Source: Ilyonectria destructans (taxonomy: Eukaryota > Ascomycota > Sordariomycetes > Hypocreales > Nectriaceae). Taken from it: 64,000 nucleotides of DNA. The notes under the pieces are model-generated. The model did not search any database. It was not told the origin of the DNA and worked only from the letters and a program-made list of their open reading frames with translations. Made by a program: the position numbers and the translations under genes. Shown piece by piece: positions 11,804-24,282 of the stretch (positions are counted from its first letter, which is position 1; every line of letters begins with the position of its first letter). The DNA is taken from the NCBI GenBank assembly GCA_020740775.1, contig JAHEWK010000001.1:2790001-2854000 (forward strand). Direction: 5' to 3'.

Positions 11804-12667
11804 TCATTTCCAGTAGAGATCGTCTGCCGTCTTAGCCGCTATGACTGAACGAATAAACTCCTTCATACTCCGAGATTCATGGTTATCTCCTGCCATGGCG
11901 GTGTCAAGACCGGGTTGTTGGTGCTGGCAGCATATGCGCTGTCCCAGCTCCAGGACCTTGTTCCACTCATCGACAGTAAAGGAGCCTTCGCTCTCTGACA
12001 GGAGAAGCTCATCCTGAGAGGTGAAACCCAGGACGTGGAGTGACCTAGCACGGTCTGCCTCGACTGCGGTTGGGTCAACGATGACATCCGTGTTGTCATC
12101 GGGAATGGCAATGACAGTCGCTGCGGCGATGGCCTTGAGAGGGATCGCGGCAGTTAGAATTGCCAGGATGGCTGCGTGGAGCAACGCAGGAATAATGGGA
12201 AGGTTCTGTTATCGGGTATCAGCAGCCAATCAAACAAATTGTTAGTCTAGGCATCTCACCAGCGAGGCCTGGACCAGCTTGGTGTTGACATAGGCATTCT
12301 CTGGTGTTTCGGCCACCTGCAGGGTGATTTGGATCACGCATCTGGGATAGTTCCGCACAGGAATCAGCTGGCGGAAAGCAGCCTGCAAAAGCGACTCGAG
12401 TTGTCGCTCCCGGGTTCCTATAAATGACGACGGTTAGAAAACCCTTCTCATTCCGCCGCTCTTGTTGAGTCTCTCACCTCCAACCCCTGCAGCAGGCCGC
12501 ACGATGACATCCACCAGAGCCTCAAAGGCGTTCTCGTCTCGTCTTTGCGCCTCGACGGGGCCGTTGACGGCGGCGATTACGGAATAGCCGCCGTAGGAAA
12601 AGGTGGCAGAGCCATCCGCCTTGGGGAGATGCGACAGCTCAGCGGCTGGTTCAGCAGAGGGAGCCAT
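11804..12667 (-). CDS. RRP46: Exosome complex component RRP46
   Basis: RNase PH-fold subunit of the ring of the eukaryotic RNA exosome, which feeds RNA to Rrp44/Rrp6 for 3'-5' processing and decay in nucleus and cytoplasm. Predicted 249 aa in three exons read from the minus strand: 12667-12478, 12417-12260, 12205-11804. Introns of 60 and 54 nt have GT-AG ends. The family pattern is visible: ADGSATFSYGGYSVIAAVNGP at the N-terminus (the PDGSA motif of RRP46), then RDENAFEALVDVIVRP, IQITLQV, and the helix LLHAAILAILTAAIPLKAI. Start codon 12667 (MAPSAEPAAE) is preferred; an in-frame upstream ATG at 12898 would add unrelated sequence overlapping the neighbour's leader. Divergent from the RRD2 gene. 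Confidence 0.93.
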
Positions 12668-12971
12668 TTCTGTGGTGGTTGTGATATCGGGATGCTGTAA
12701 TAAATAAGGCTGATAAAAATTTCGCCAGCTGCGAGGTTGTGACGTTAGAACCTTCAATGCGGTGCTCACCGCGTAGTGTCTAGGGTAGCTTTTGCCCCGC
12801 GGTCCCCTAAAGTATAGAGGGTGGCGGCCCCTTCCAGTGGCGTTGGGGCGGTGGGGTCCGTTCCGGCTGCAGGTGACTGCTCCGGGCCGCTGCTTCAAGC
12901 CATCGCATCGTGGCCCGGCAAGCTCTCGGACAAGCTTGACAGCTGCATCATCATATCGAATCTTCTACGTG
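12668..12971. promoter_or_regulatory. Shared divergent promoter of RRP46 and RRD2
   Basis: Only 304 bases separate the two divergent start codons, so the control elements and both 5' leaders must lie here or inside the flanking genes. No TATA box is evident. Assignment rests on gene arrangement alone. Confidence 0.6.
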
Positions 12972-14252
12972 ATGGCCTCCCCCGCTACTACACAGTCCGC
13001 GCCCTCACAACCGGGGGCACCCGCGATCCCCAACCTCAAGGACAGGATCCCGAAGCTCGAACCTCGCAGGCGACGAACGACGCAGTCGAATTCCACTCCC
13101 GTACCCAAGACTCCCACTCTGCCCTCGCCACCCGACACGTCCGACTGGACCTACAAGATACCCTCGCGCAGGATATTGTCAAGGAAAGACCACGAGTTGT
13201 TCCTGGAGTCCCCGACATACCAGCTGGTCACGGCCTGGGTCTTTGGCCTGGCGGAGGCTGTGGTCGATACCCCGTGCTCGGCCGTTCGCGATGGCGATCT
13301 CAGCGACAAGGTCAAGACGATCTTGCACATTCTCGACGAGGCGGAGCAGCTCGTGTCCAAATCCCCTCCAAACGAACAGGGTGGCTCGCGTTTCGGAAAC
13401 AAAGCCTTTCGCGGATTCCTCGACCTCGCCAAGGACAACAGCTCAGACTGGCACCACCAGCTTGGCTTGGACAATGAGGATGCCCTCGCCGAGGTGTCCA
13501 CATACTTCTGTCAATCCTTCGGTAACGGCAGCCGCATAGATTATGGTTCTGGCCACGAGCTGAACTTTATGATCTGGCTTCTCAGTCTCTTCCAGCTGGG
13601 GCTGCTGCAGAAGTCTGACTTCAAGGCTATCGTTCTCCGTATCTTCGTGCGGTACCTCGCCGTGATGCGAGTTGTCCAGATGACCTACTACCTAGAGCCT
13701 GCTGGGTCCCATGGTGTCTGGGGACTTGACGACTATCAGTTCTTGCCGTTTCTCTTCGGCGCTGCACAGCTATTATACCACCCATTCATCACTCCACGCG
13801 CCATCCACCAGGATCTCACCTTGGAAGAGTTCGGAGCCGACTTTATGTATTTGGGCCAAGTTAGCTTTGTGAACAGTACCAAGACAGTCAAGGGCCTTCG
13901 ATGGCATAGTCCGATGCTCGACGACATATCGTCGGCAAAGTCGTGGACCAAGATTGATGGAGGCATGCGCCGAATGTTCGTGTCGGAAGTATTGGGCAAA
14001 CTGCCCGTCATGCAACACTTTCTCTTCGGATCACTAGTGCCGGCGGCTGACGGCATGAGCGAGGAGGATGCTATTGGCGCTGCCGAAGAGGAAGCAGGAC
14101 CTGAATCTTCCGACCCGCATACGGGACACGCACACGAGGGGAAGGGCTGGGGTGACTGCTGCGGCATCAAGGTACCGAGCAGTCTTGCAGCTGCTCAGGA
14201 GATGAGGAAAAGGGGCGTCGGAGAGAGCCTGCGGAGGATCCCATTTGACTAA
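12972..14252 (+). CDS. RRD2: Serine/threonine-protein phosphatase 2A activator, RRD2 type (PTPA family, peptidyl-prolyl isomerase)
   Basis: PTPA-family protein that activates PP2A catalytic subunits in an ATP-dependent way and has peptidyl-prolyl cis/trans isomerase activity. One exon, 426 aa from ATG 12972 (MASPATTQ); a longer frame opens at 12792 but that would run into the divergent promoter. Family hallmarks are present in order: [67 protein letters not shown]. The RRD2 assignment over RRD1 comes from the C-terminal block [13 protein letters not shown] and the terminal IPFD, which match the yeast Rrd2 pattern, and from the [12 protein letters not shown] form. An N-terminal tail of about 60 residues is basic and Pro-rich. 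Confidence 0.95.
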   Translation: MASPATTQSAPSQPGAPAIPNLKDRIPKLEPRRRRTTQSNSTPVPKTPTLPSPPDTSDWTYKIPSRRILSRKDHELFLESPTYQLVTAWVFGLAEAVVDTPCSAVRDGDLSDKVKTILHILDEAEQLVSKSPPNEQGGSRFGNKAFRGFLDLAKDNSSDWHHQLGLDNEDALAEVSTYFCQSFGNGSRIDYGSGHELNFMIWLLSLFQLGLLQKSDFKAIVLRIFVRYLAVMRVVQMTYYLEPAGSHGVWGLDDYQFLPFLFGAAQLLYHPFITPRAIHQDLTLEEFGADFMYLGQVSFVNSTKTVKGLRWHSPMLDDISSAKSWTKIDGGMRRMFVSEVLGKLPVMQHFLFGSLVPAADGMSEEDAIGAAEEEAGPESSDPHTGHAHEGKGWGDCCGIKVPSSLAAAQEMRKRGVGESLRRIPFD

Positions 14253-15511
14253 GCGCTTTGTAAGGCCTTAGAGGTTCTCGAAGCTGGCCAGACAGGATGC
14301 TGTACTTACGTCACATGCAGCCCCTGTTACTGAAATAACGAGTCAAACACGAATTGCTACGAGTGACCTGTCCCAAAGCCCAATATATCGTTTTTAGTGA
14401 CAAGGCGTAGTCAGTTGTGATGTTAATCTTTGAAGGAGAGTAAGGCCGCCGAGTCCTGTACTGTTGGTACCTTCTCTGGCTTCTAGAATCTACGAACAAG
14501 AAGATTTTAGCAATACTATCGAGTTTATAGCAGGTTCGTGCCTCGGACAGATATGATTTGAATTTGAATTTGGGTTCTTACACACGACGGAGCTCCAGAA
14601 CTAGAGTCATGTTCTTCCAAAGCGAGTCAAGAGAAAACCAAAACATGCCTCAGCACGTGACATCTTGAACAGAAGTATGAATACGAGAACAGTACAGCAA
14701 GAATGCACGGCTCCAACCGGCTGAAATGAAGATTTACGAGCCCGCATGTACGGAATAGATGAGGGCGGCCGCTCGAAACAAGTCAGGACGAGCGGACCAA
14801 TAAAGGAATGCAGCTGGGCGATGGGACGCTTGGGTCTAGGCCCCTAAGCCCTGTAGCCCGGCCCGTAACTGCGCCGTAGTCCCCTGTGACGAGCCCAAGT
14901 TTGGGGGTTCTGTCGGCCGCCAGAGCTAACAAAGTGCCCGTCGTATAGAAGCCCCTGATGGCTCAGGAAGGATGGGAAGGCTGAGCAGCCCCCGAGACAA
15001 GACTTGAGTTAACAAAGGCTTGCCTATGCCCTATGAGAATGTCTCCAAGTTCCCTAGGCGTCATATTAGAGACGTCTGTGGGTACGCGAGCCCCGCAGGC
15101 GCTTTGAGGAGAGGGAGGCTGAGTCGCCAATACGAGAGATTGACGCCCATTTCGCGCCGCCAGCGCACTGCACGAGGCGGCATCTCCACTGTTGGCTCTC
15201 ATGGCGTGGTGTTGCGAGTTCATCTGGACGATCCCGGGCACTCGCGCTCCTTCGTCGTTTCAGACGCCATTCCGAATCCATCTTGCTACGGTATATGACG
15301 GCCTCGTTCGCTGCCTTTAATTTTCGTATTGGGTGAATGTTGCATTGATGTGAGGTGTATATGCAGTTGGTTGTTGTCACCCACCAGCACCATAATTGCA
15401 CACTTACACCGACTGCTCCCAGAGCATTCTGAGGAAGCAACTTCTAAACTTCAGAGGCTGATTGAGTAGTTCCTCATGCCTCTTTTATTCTGTTGAAATA
15501 TCCTCGACACC
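14253..15511. other. Intergenic region, RRD2 to ABCA transporter
   Basis: 1.26 kb without a supportable gene. The proximal 200 bases before 15512 presumably hold the transporter promoter and leader. No repeat or RNA gene recognised. Confidence 0.6.
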
Positions 15512-18500
15512 ATGGTGTCCTTCGACTTGCGAGCGTTTGCTCGCCAACTTCGCGCCCTCATTTACAAGAACCTACTTATTACCGTTGTCAGAAACCCCAT
15601 CGGCTTCCTACTTTCTATCTACGGAATCCCCATTGCTATTCTCGCCCTTCTCTCGTCCATCCCCTCGCTTCTCTCCTCCTCGAACGGGTTTGGGGTCGGA
15701 ACTCCAGCACCGATCAAGAACCTCGCCGACACCATCACCGGGAAGCTCGTTATTGTACAGCCTCCTAACATAGGGCCCGACGCTGTCCGTGTCATCAAGA
15801 CCTTCACCGAGCCCCTGAACAAGAACAACATCCTGTTCCTCGATGACGACTCCTACTTGACGACAGTGTGCCTCGCGAACCTTCGAGGAGTCAGCGACTG
15901 TCATGCTGCTGTTACCTTCATCGACTCCCCCCTGACCACGGGCAAGATTGCCAACAGCCAGAGCACCAACCATACTTGGCAGTACGCCATTCGCGCTGAT
16001 CCCGCCCGCGATGATACCAAATTCAATGCCAAGACCCACAAGAGCGATCAAGAGAACTTATACCTTCCCCTTCAACTCGCAATCAACAATGCCATCACCA
16101 ACTCGACCATTATCCCCGAGGTCTTCATGTTCACCCCGGAGACGCAGGAAGAGCAGGACCGGGAGCACCGACAGTCTTCTGTCTTGCTCATCGGACAGGT
16201 CTATGTGTTTGCTCTCTTCGCCTGCTACTTCGTCATCATCTACCGCTTCACTGGCCTCATTACCACGGAGCGAGAGTCTGGCATGTCCCAGCTGGTTGAT
16301 GCAATGGGTGGTGGTAGTGCCACGGCCGCCAGGGTATTGGCCTGGCTGATTATATTTGATATACTCTGTGTACCCTGCTTCGTCGTCTTTGGCGTGCTCT
16401 ATGGGCAACTCATGTTCCCATTAGCTAACCTTAGCATCATCATCGGCTGGCAGATTCTCCTTGGTCTGGCTGTAAACAGCTGTACCGTCTTTGCCGCAGC
16501 CTTCTTTACTAAGTCTCGCGTCTCAGCCATTTACGTTATGGCAATGTTCCTTCTTCTATCTGTCGCCGGGCAGCTCTACAGCTTTCAACTCCACCCTCTG
16601 CCCCAAAGGGTCGGTGCCCTTCTCCTGTCGCTCTTCTTCCCAAGCTCCAACCATGTCTTCTTTACGCAGCAGATGTGCCTCTGGGAACTCAACGACACCA
16701 GACCCGATCTGAACAAGATCCCGCCCGCTGATTTTGGAATCAACTCGGAGTCCTACAACGTCACCCAGGCTACGATGCTTGGGTTTCTTGCCGTACAAAT
16801 CATCGTGTACCCTATTGGTGCCATGATAGTCGAACACCTCATGCACGGCATTGAGTTCCGAAAGAGAACGTTTGGGAGGAGCGCTGCAGCCACCCCAGGG
16901 GTTGTCGCTGCTACCTTTGACCTCAAGAAGCGATTTGTTCCCAACTTCTTGGAGCGTATGTTCTGCTGTGGGAAGAGACGTTCTGTGACGGCCGTGGACG
17001 GAGTCAGCATTGAAGGACACAAGGGCCAAATCCTATGCCTTGTGGGACCAAATGGATCAGGCAAGACTACCACTCTACACATGATGTCTGGCTTCATCAC
17101 ACCCACCGAAGGATCTGTGAGGCTTGATGCCCTGCCTTCCCAAATCGGCTTATGTCCACAGAGGAACACCTTGTGGGACGAGCTCACTGTCTTGGAGCAT
17201 GTTCGCCTCTGGAACCAAATCAAAGCAGGACGAGAGACACCCCAGGAACTGGATGAGCTTATCAAAGCTTGTGACCTGGACCACAAGCGCCATAGCAAGT
17301 CAAAGACCCTTAGTGGTGGCCAGAAGCGAAAGCTGCAACTGGCATGCATGTTTGTTGGCGACTCAACTGTGTGTCTTATTGACGAGTGCACGTCCGGCCT
17401 GGATCCCCTTTCTCGCCGAGTCATCTGGGAGATCCTTCTCCAGCAGCGCTCGAAACGCAGCATCATCTTCACCACGCACTTCCTCGATGAGGTCGATGTT
17501 CTCGCTGATCACATTGTCATCTTGTCCAAGGGCAAAGTGAAGTGTCAAGGAGCTGCCGCAGAGCTCAAGAACCTCTATGGCGGTGGTTACAAGGTCCTTG
17601 CCCCGTTGGCCGCTTCCAGACTGGATCTCGGGTATCCCGCACTTGTACACCAAGATCAACTCGTCTATACGACCCCTGACTCCCGCTCAGCCGCTGAGCT
17701 CTGTGCTATCCTGGCCTCAGTGGGCGTGACGGATGTTTCCATCTCGGGCCCTCAAGTTGAGGATGTCTTCCTCAATGTGGCCGACGAACCGGAGCTGGAG
17801 CATACCAAGAGCCACATGGCAGCAGCCGAACCAAACTTTGAGATGACCCCCGGCGAAGCAACTTCATTCTGGGAACAAGTCGGAGTCCTTATGAGGAAGC
17901 GATTCACCGTGCTTAGGAGGTTCTGGTGGCCGTATCTTTATGTTCTGGTTCTGCCTCTCGTCATCACCCCTAACTTCAAGAACCTTCTAAAGGAGTATAA
18001 ACAGCCATCATGCGCGGCCATCACACCACAGCTTTACCCTCCCACAGCCCCTACACTAATGTGGTCCGAAACCTGCGTTGAATACGGCTGCGACAGGATT
18101 GCCGTGGCTCCAAGGTCCGCAAACAAGACTCTCTACGACATGGTTAAGGCCGACTATCAAGAAGTGGCTGAGGTTGTCCCTGCGCTTTATGAGGGCTTTC
18201 CCGTTGTTCTCGACGATCGCCAGGCCTTCCTTGACTTTATTGCTAAGAACAGAACGACTGGACCTGGTGGCGTCTTTACTGGATCTGAAACTGATGCACC
18301 TGTACTGGCCTACCGCTTGAACGCGTTCGGCAGTCAAACCGGAGCCATAATGATTAGCCTGTGGAGTCAGATGAACAGCAGCGTGGAAATCATTGCGTCT
18401 CAGGAGGGCTTTGCCGCAACTCGTCGTGTAAGAACACTACTGTCGCTACATGTATAGTGTTGTAGACTGACATTTCTAGGACGCGAACAATATTGGAGTC

Positions 18501-20403
18501 ATCTATGTTGTCTTCTTTACGCTCCTGCAGGCGATTTATCCCGCTGCCTTTGTACTTTACCCTGCCATTGAGAAGGCTAGAAAAGTTCGGGCTTTGGAAT
18601 ATGCAAACGGAGTACGTCGCGGCCCTCTTTGGGTAGCTTACGGGTTGTTCGACTTTATGTTCGTTCTCGCCATTTCGGTGGGAGTGACGGCAATTATCAG
18701 CACCCAATTGACATGGAACGGACCTATCTGGGTCATGTTCCCGATCCTGGCGTTGTACGGTCTAGCAGCAATCCTCCTCGGCTACGTTGTCTCACACTTC
18801 GTCTCCGGGCCTCTCAAGTCCTTCCTCGCGGTGGCTGGCGTGAGCGTGCTTATGTATGGAATTGCAGCCATATCGTTTGCTGTAAGTGCTCTGTTGCTTC
18901 TAGAAAGCACCGCGTGCTAATAGAAATAGGTGGGCTCCGGGTTCTCCGATGCGGCCCAGATGGACAAGCTGACGCTTGGAATCGCCTTCGGTGTCTATCT
19001 TATCCTCCCTATTGGAAATGTCTTCAGGGCTCTTCTCATCGGCCTCAACGTGCTCGAGGTGGGTTGCAAGGACGGAGAGCATACGCCAGCAGCATCGATC
19101 TATGGTTACGGCGGCCCGATCCTGTACCTCGTTCTCCAGGTTATTGTTCTGCTCGCTATCATCATCTGGATCGAGGGTGACCTTGCTTTGTTCCACCGAA
19201 AAGGGACTAAGACTACGATGTTTGTCGACTCGGAGAAAAGTCCGAGTGCCGTGACAAGCAGCGAAGTCAAGGAAGAGGAGACTAGAGCCGAGAACACGGA
19301 CTCAGATCTCCTCCGAGCTCTTCATTTGAGCAAGGCGTTCGGATCCAACCAGGCTGTTGACGACGTGACCTTTGGACTGCCAAAGAGCGATGTGATGGCT
19401 CTCATTGGCCCCAACGGTGCTGGAAAGTCAACACTCGTCAACCTCATACAGTCTGAGTTAGCAGCAGACCATGGAAAGGTTCTGCTTCGTGGCGAGAATG
19501 CTAGGACGCGCTCTGCACAGAAATACCTGGGAGGTAAGATGGATGATAACACTCTTGTCTAGGAGTTACATGCTGACAAAATGACAGTCTGTCCGCAATA
19601 CGATGCGCTTGACTTGATGAATACCCAGGAGCACTTGTCCTTCTATGCTAGAATCAAGGGTATCAAGGATGTCAAAGCCAACGTTAACCATGTTATGAAC
19701 CGACTCAACCTGACTCCCCACGCCCAGACACTGGCTTCGAAGCTCTCTGGCGGAAACAAGAGGAAACTGAGTCTAGCAATTGCGCTGATGGGCAAGCCGC
19801 CCGTGCTGGTGCTCGACGAGCCTACCTCCGCTATGGACGCCGTCGCCAAGCGAGCGTTCTGGAAGATCATCCAGGAGATCACACCGAACCGTTCCCTACT
19901 CCTTACTGTAAGGACCACAAGCGCCAAATCAATGAACTATATGAACTGACACACGAAAACAGACACACAGCATGGAGGAAGCTGATACGCTTGCCACTCG
20001 CACCGCCATCATCTCCAGACGCCTTCTCGCCGTCGGCACCACGCAAGCCCTTCGCAAGCGCTACAGCAATGTTTACTACGTAAACCTCCTCCTCGCAACA
20101 GCCCCTAACTCAACACCCGATGAGATGGACAACGTGCGACATTGGGTCCTCGACCAGCTCCCTGGTGCGCAACTCGAACGCGATATGCTGGGTGGCCAAG
20201 TACGCTTCACTATCCCCGGCAACAGCCCAGTGGCCGGCGTTATCGGGCTCTTTGAACGAGGGAAGCAGGAAATGGGTATAGAGTATTACTCTATCGGCGG
20301 AGCTACGCTTGAGAGGGTCTTCCTGAGCGTTGTACGGGAGAACAACGTCCAAGAAGAAGATGGCAAGGACAAGGGAGGGGTTTGGAGTTGGCTGCGACGG
20401 TGA
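15512..20403 (+). CDS. ABC transporter, full-size ABCA (ABC-A) family
   Basis: Two-half membrane transporter of about 1560 aa, probably moving lipids as do animal ABCA proteins (substrate here is inference). Exons: 15512-18427, 18480-18881, 18930-19533, 19588-19907, 19963-20403. Each half has an N-terminal membrane segment, a large extra-membrane loop, a group of helices, then a nucleotide-binding domain. NBD1: Walker A GPNGSGKTT near residue 512, LSGGQKRKL near 600, Walker B VCLIDE followed by CTSGLD. NBD2: GPNGAGKST near 1266, LSGGNKRKL near 1360, VLVLDEPTSAMD. The post-switch histidine region reads TTHFLDE in NBD1 and LLTTHSMEEAD in NBD2, the latter typical of ABCA. NBD1 has Cys where EPTS is usual, and NBD2 has SAMD for SGLD. 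Ends WLRR. Start 15512 is followed directly by a TM-containing N-terminus. Confidence 0.94.
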
Positions 20404-21177
20404 GGTTGGCAAGGGAGTTTCATGGCTGTAGTAAAGTAGGCACGCTCTAGAGAATTCTCATTTGTCTTTCAAATGTATTATTTAATAGCGTTGGTTGCAA
20501 AATTTCAAGACCCGATGAAGAAAATGCACCTTGGTTGAGACCCAGACGCTCGACGGTCTCCTCCGCAGAACAGCCATGTCGGGACCGACAACACAATTCC
20601 GATACTTGCATGACACGATAATGATCAACCAAGCACTAAGTTATTTGCTTCTACGACATGCACAAGGCTCAATGTCCAGGGACGCCACAGTCACGTCACG
20701 GAATACAACGGAGGGGGTAAATTTAATGGACATCAATTCGCTGCAGGCTTGCTCGGGATTATCCCTTGCCTGCAGGACCTATCTTTCGGTTGGCGGAATG
20801 CACCATGCATCCTGCGCTTATAATAACACAAATCCTCCACCATGCACCATGGCCGGAAAAAAAAGACTGTTACTCCGCGCTTGAGCCGCATAAACCATGT
20901 TCGTTCGTTGTGTGCCGTCATCGCACAGTTTGAAGCTCATCAGCGTGTCCCGGATACCTAAGAAAGCAATACAGGACGCCGTCAATGGTCGTGTGAATCG
21001 TCGAGTTGAAAAAATTACAATCAACCGCCCTCGAAGGTATCTTGACAAAGATTTGAAAATGAAATAGACCATATATCACCTGGCCAAGGTGTAGGGCTAA
21101 GAAGAATACCACAGATGTTGATTAACAGAGCCAAGTGAGAGACGAGGAAATTTGAGAAACAAAGTATCCTCGCAGCT
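20404..21177. other. Convergent intergenic region, ABCA gene and unknown minus-strand gene
   Basis: 774 bases between two 3' ends. Contains only short frames; AT content rises in places, as in 3' flanks. Nothing recognised. Confidence 0.55.
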
Positions 21178-22812
21178 TTACTGCGAATTAAGTGGCTGCA
21201 TTGGCATGGGGCCTGTCTCATCAGGGTCGTGAGAATGTGACAGAGGCTGACGAAGGCGATTCGCCACATGGATATCGATGAGCATCTCCACCAGGGCTTC
21301 AGCGTCTTGGTGAACATCTGCTAACTCGGACTTGCTTGAGCCAACGCCCATCATATTGCCATCAGCTCTGGGCTTCCGGTAAGCTGCGAAGACGATACCT
21401 CGATCGCTCTGTTTCACTTTCGGTGAAGAAGTGGAGTTGCTAGAGACGATTGAACCAGTTCTCGAGTACTGGCCTGTGTAAAAGGCACAAGCGTACCCAC
21501 GGGCGAACTCATCGCTTCGCGCCTCCTGGTTCCGATACTCGATCCAACCTCCCGAGCGGAGGATCTTCCCATGCACACCAGCCGAGATTTGGAAAGGAGA
21601 TTTGACGTTGTGAAGTCCATATGCAGCCAGCAAACGGCCTGTCATACCCCTCGAAGGCTTGGCAGAGAAGTCCGAGTCGAAGGAGGCAGTGTCCTCCTCT
21701 GGACCCGACGTTAGAGGCCCAGAGACATCAGGCCAAAGGTTGACGACATAAACCAGATCGAAGTTGTACCGTTTGGCAATCCTTGCAGCCTCAAATGCGG
21801 CTGCCGTAGCAGGGCGGCTAGCGTATGGTGGTGTAAGTGTGAGGAGAGATTGGCGCTGGCGCGGTGAAATAGTCGGCGCCAGCGTAGAAGGAGGAGAGTG
21901 ATCCGGCTCTGAAGACATGGTAGGACTATCTGGGCTTATCTCCGCGATATCGTCGTCGCTCAGATTGAGAAAGTCAATGACATCGGGTTCTCTCAAGGTC
22001 GAGCTGCTCAGTGACCCCCTGCTCGTTGAGAGCGACAAGCTGGATTGACTCAAAGCTCTCCGTAGTGGAGGTTGCTCCAAACACTCATGAAGTTGACGGT
22101 GAATATCCTGATACACCGCTTTGTTCAGAATGTCGATGGATCTTGATTCTCTCAGTTGGGAGTCTAGGACCGGAGAGAGCTCGGGAGAAGGGCCGGGAGT
22201 GGGCAGGGCGCCGTGTGGAAGTTCTGGGAGTTTCTTGTTTCGGAAGTATCGAGGGCAGCGAAAGTCATCATCCTCAAGATCTGAGACTGGAGGAGTGTCC
22301 AGTCTAATCGGGCCAACTTCTGTCTTCCGTGGGGAGCATGATCGAGGGCTGCGCTGTCCGGAGAGCTCAAAAGATGGCATTTGGTTGGATGTTGACGATG
22401 CTGGTGAAATCTCCCCGTTGTGGATTGGAGGCTGCCGAAACTGGAAGTCTTCAAAACCACCAAGCAGGTTTTGTCCCTGAAGATACCTGAGCGAGGACGT
22501 CCTGATGGGTGAGTATTGCAGCCGATACGAGTCTGAGGAGTACGTCGAGCTTTGCGCCTTAATGGATCCCATCCGGTGAGGCGAATGCACATCTGCCACC
22601 GAAGGAGATCGAATAGAGCCGGGTTGTTTTACTATGACTTCTTCTCGGGCAGCCATACGTGTGGCTTTGGGGCGAATGAAGGAGGGAGAAGGGAACTGGG
22701 GTTCGGTGGTGGAGAGGCCGGTGGTGATGACGGGCTCAATAGAATCGGCGGTGACGGTCGACACCTTTCTCTTGGCGAAGAACCGCTCTAGACGATCAAA
22801 GCCGTTGGCCAT
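21178..22812 (-). CDS. Conserved fungal protein of unknown function, possible GAF-like C-terminal domain
   Basis: Single 544-codon frame. Residues 1 to about 340 are Ser/Pro-rich and probably disordered, with many SP/TP sites (for example RSPRSCSPRK and DTPPVSDLEDDD). The final 200 residues look folded: an Ala-rich helix (AAFEAARIAKRY), a beta-type segment FDLVYVVNLWPD, then LLAAYGLHN, a GWIEYRN strand, FARGYACAFYTGQ and a closing strand RGIVFAAYRKPR before a helix ALVEMLIDIHVANRL. That strand/helix order resembles GAF-like sensor domains in other fungal proteins, but I see no ligand-binding residue that would prove it. Start MANGFDRLERFF at 22812. No introns needed. I do not recognise a specific function. 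Confidence 0.8.
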   Translation of the reverse strand: MANGFDRLERFFAKRKVSTVTADSIEPVITTGLSTTEPQFPSPSFIRPKATRMAAREEVIVKQPGSIRSPSVADVHSPHRMGSIKAQSSTYSSDSYRLQYSPIRTSSLRYLQGQNLLGGFEDFQFRQPPIHNGEISPASSTSNQMPSFELSGQRSPRSCSPRKTEVGPIRLDTPPVSDLEDDDFRCPRYFRNKKLPELPHGALPTPGPSPELSPVLDSQLRESRSIDILNKAVYQDIHRQLHECLEQPPLRRALSQSSLSLSTSRGSLSSSTLREPDVIDFLNLSDDDIAEISPDSPTMSSEPDHSPPSTLAPTISPRQRQSLLTLTPPYASRPATAAAFEAARIAKRYNFDLVYVVNLWPDVSGPLTSGPEEDTASFDSDFSAKPSRGMTGRLLAAYGLHNVKSPFQISAGVHGKILRSGGWIEYRNQEARSDEFARGYACAFYTGQYSRTGSIVSSNSTSSPKVKQSDRGIVFAAYRKPRADGNMMGVGSSKSELADVHQDAEALVEMLIDIHVANRLRQPLSHSHDPDETGPMPMQPLNSQ

Positions 22813-24282
22813 CTTGAGTGATTGTAAGATTGTAGTGACAAGAAACGACGTTGCGCAGGGTGTCTGGTGAGCTTGTGTAAGCGCGAAAATCCATGAAAGG
22901 CCCAGGTGTGCGAGCGAGGAGCATCTGCACGCTGACGTACCGAGGAAGGCGTGATAAGTTGGCGAAGTTGGAATGGTGAGGTCGGGGTGAGATGTAGGTG
23001 AAGTTGGGGTGAATCAGATCCGGGGGGGTTTTCGGATTGCGAGAACAATATCAAGACGGATTTTGGAGACTGGCACGAGCCGGTTTTGGAAGAGATCGGG
23101 AGTGATTGTATCAGAGAATGGCGAGACCAGCGCACAGGAACCAAAAGCTTGTGGCTTTGACCGCGAAGTCGTACTCAGCGACCTCGACCTGTCCACCAAC
23201 GGAGGAGAGGGAGGGAGGCACGAGGGGAGAGTTGCACGAGATGGTGGATCGAGAACTGGAGATTGTGTCGAAATGTCTGTATGAGGATATCTCGGGTCCT
23301 GCGTCGCGTTGTGCGGTGCTGCACTGTGTGGTGTCGTGCGGTGCTGTGTCGTGCTTCGTGTTATGCCAGCCTGTGGTTGATGTTGAGGTTGCGGATGCGG
23401 ATGCGGTTGCAGGTATAAGTGAAAGGGAGTGCAGTGCGCCGCCTGGTGCGAGGTGTGTGGGCAGTGGCAGTTGCAGCTGCAGTTGCAGTGAGTGGCAGTT
23501 GGAGTGGCCAGTGAGGCAGGTACAGAGTGCCGAGCGAGCGAGGAGCGAGTGAGAGTGATGGAGGGTTGCACAGGAAAGGAAGGAAGCAACCACGGTGATG
23601 GACGACGGGGACCTTCTCCGACTAGAATCGGGAATACACAATGAAGGAAGGAGAAGAAGGCAGGTAGGATATGTTGGAATTTCGCGCAAAGCACTGCTGT
23701 CAACAGAAACAGAAACAGCAAAGCGTCTCCTTTCAGCATCCGACACACTCGTTCCCGGGGCCCAAGGGAACCTTTAAGCATCGTCTGGGAGGAATGCCAC
23801 TGCCGCGTGCCGAGACGTTGGAAAGAGACGACAGTGGGCGCTGCGGGAGCAGGGATGACAACGTCCTCGGACTTCCCAAGATCCCACTGGATCCTCTTTG
23901 CGGCACAACTACGTAGTAGTGTACTCCGTACGTCCTCCCTGAATTGCTTTGTCTCCATGTCTCGCAGGCTCTCTGGACTCGACCGAGACATGCACGCCAC
24001 CACCACCAGTGCGGCGTGCCCAGCGGATGGACACACCCCGGCCATGACTCCCAGGAGGACAATCTCGCCCAGCCCAGCCAAGTGTCCAACGTGTGCGCCA
24101 CGGCACGCTCACTGCTACCTCGCAACGAGATACGTTGCCAGGGTGCATCAGAGTGATCTCGGTCTGGTCCCTTATCCAGCTTGCCCGGTCTCTGTGTCAC
24201 TCGGTGGCTTGTCCGCTCCTGCTCGCCGCCTCGATTATCCCTCCCCTCAATGGCGGCCCGGCTAATGCTGAACGGAGGGAGA

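Noticed and set aside
12792..12971. Upstream in-frame extension of RRD2
   Set aside because: Would place the start within 125 bases of the divergent RRP46 start and adds non-conserved sequence; ATG 12972 gives a normal N-terminus.
23014..24081. 355-codon frame on the minus strand
   Set aside because: Low-complexity His/Pro/Ser/Thr translation covering simple repeats and the probable leader of the neighbouring gene; no motif or codon bias like true genes here.
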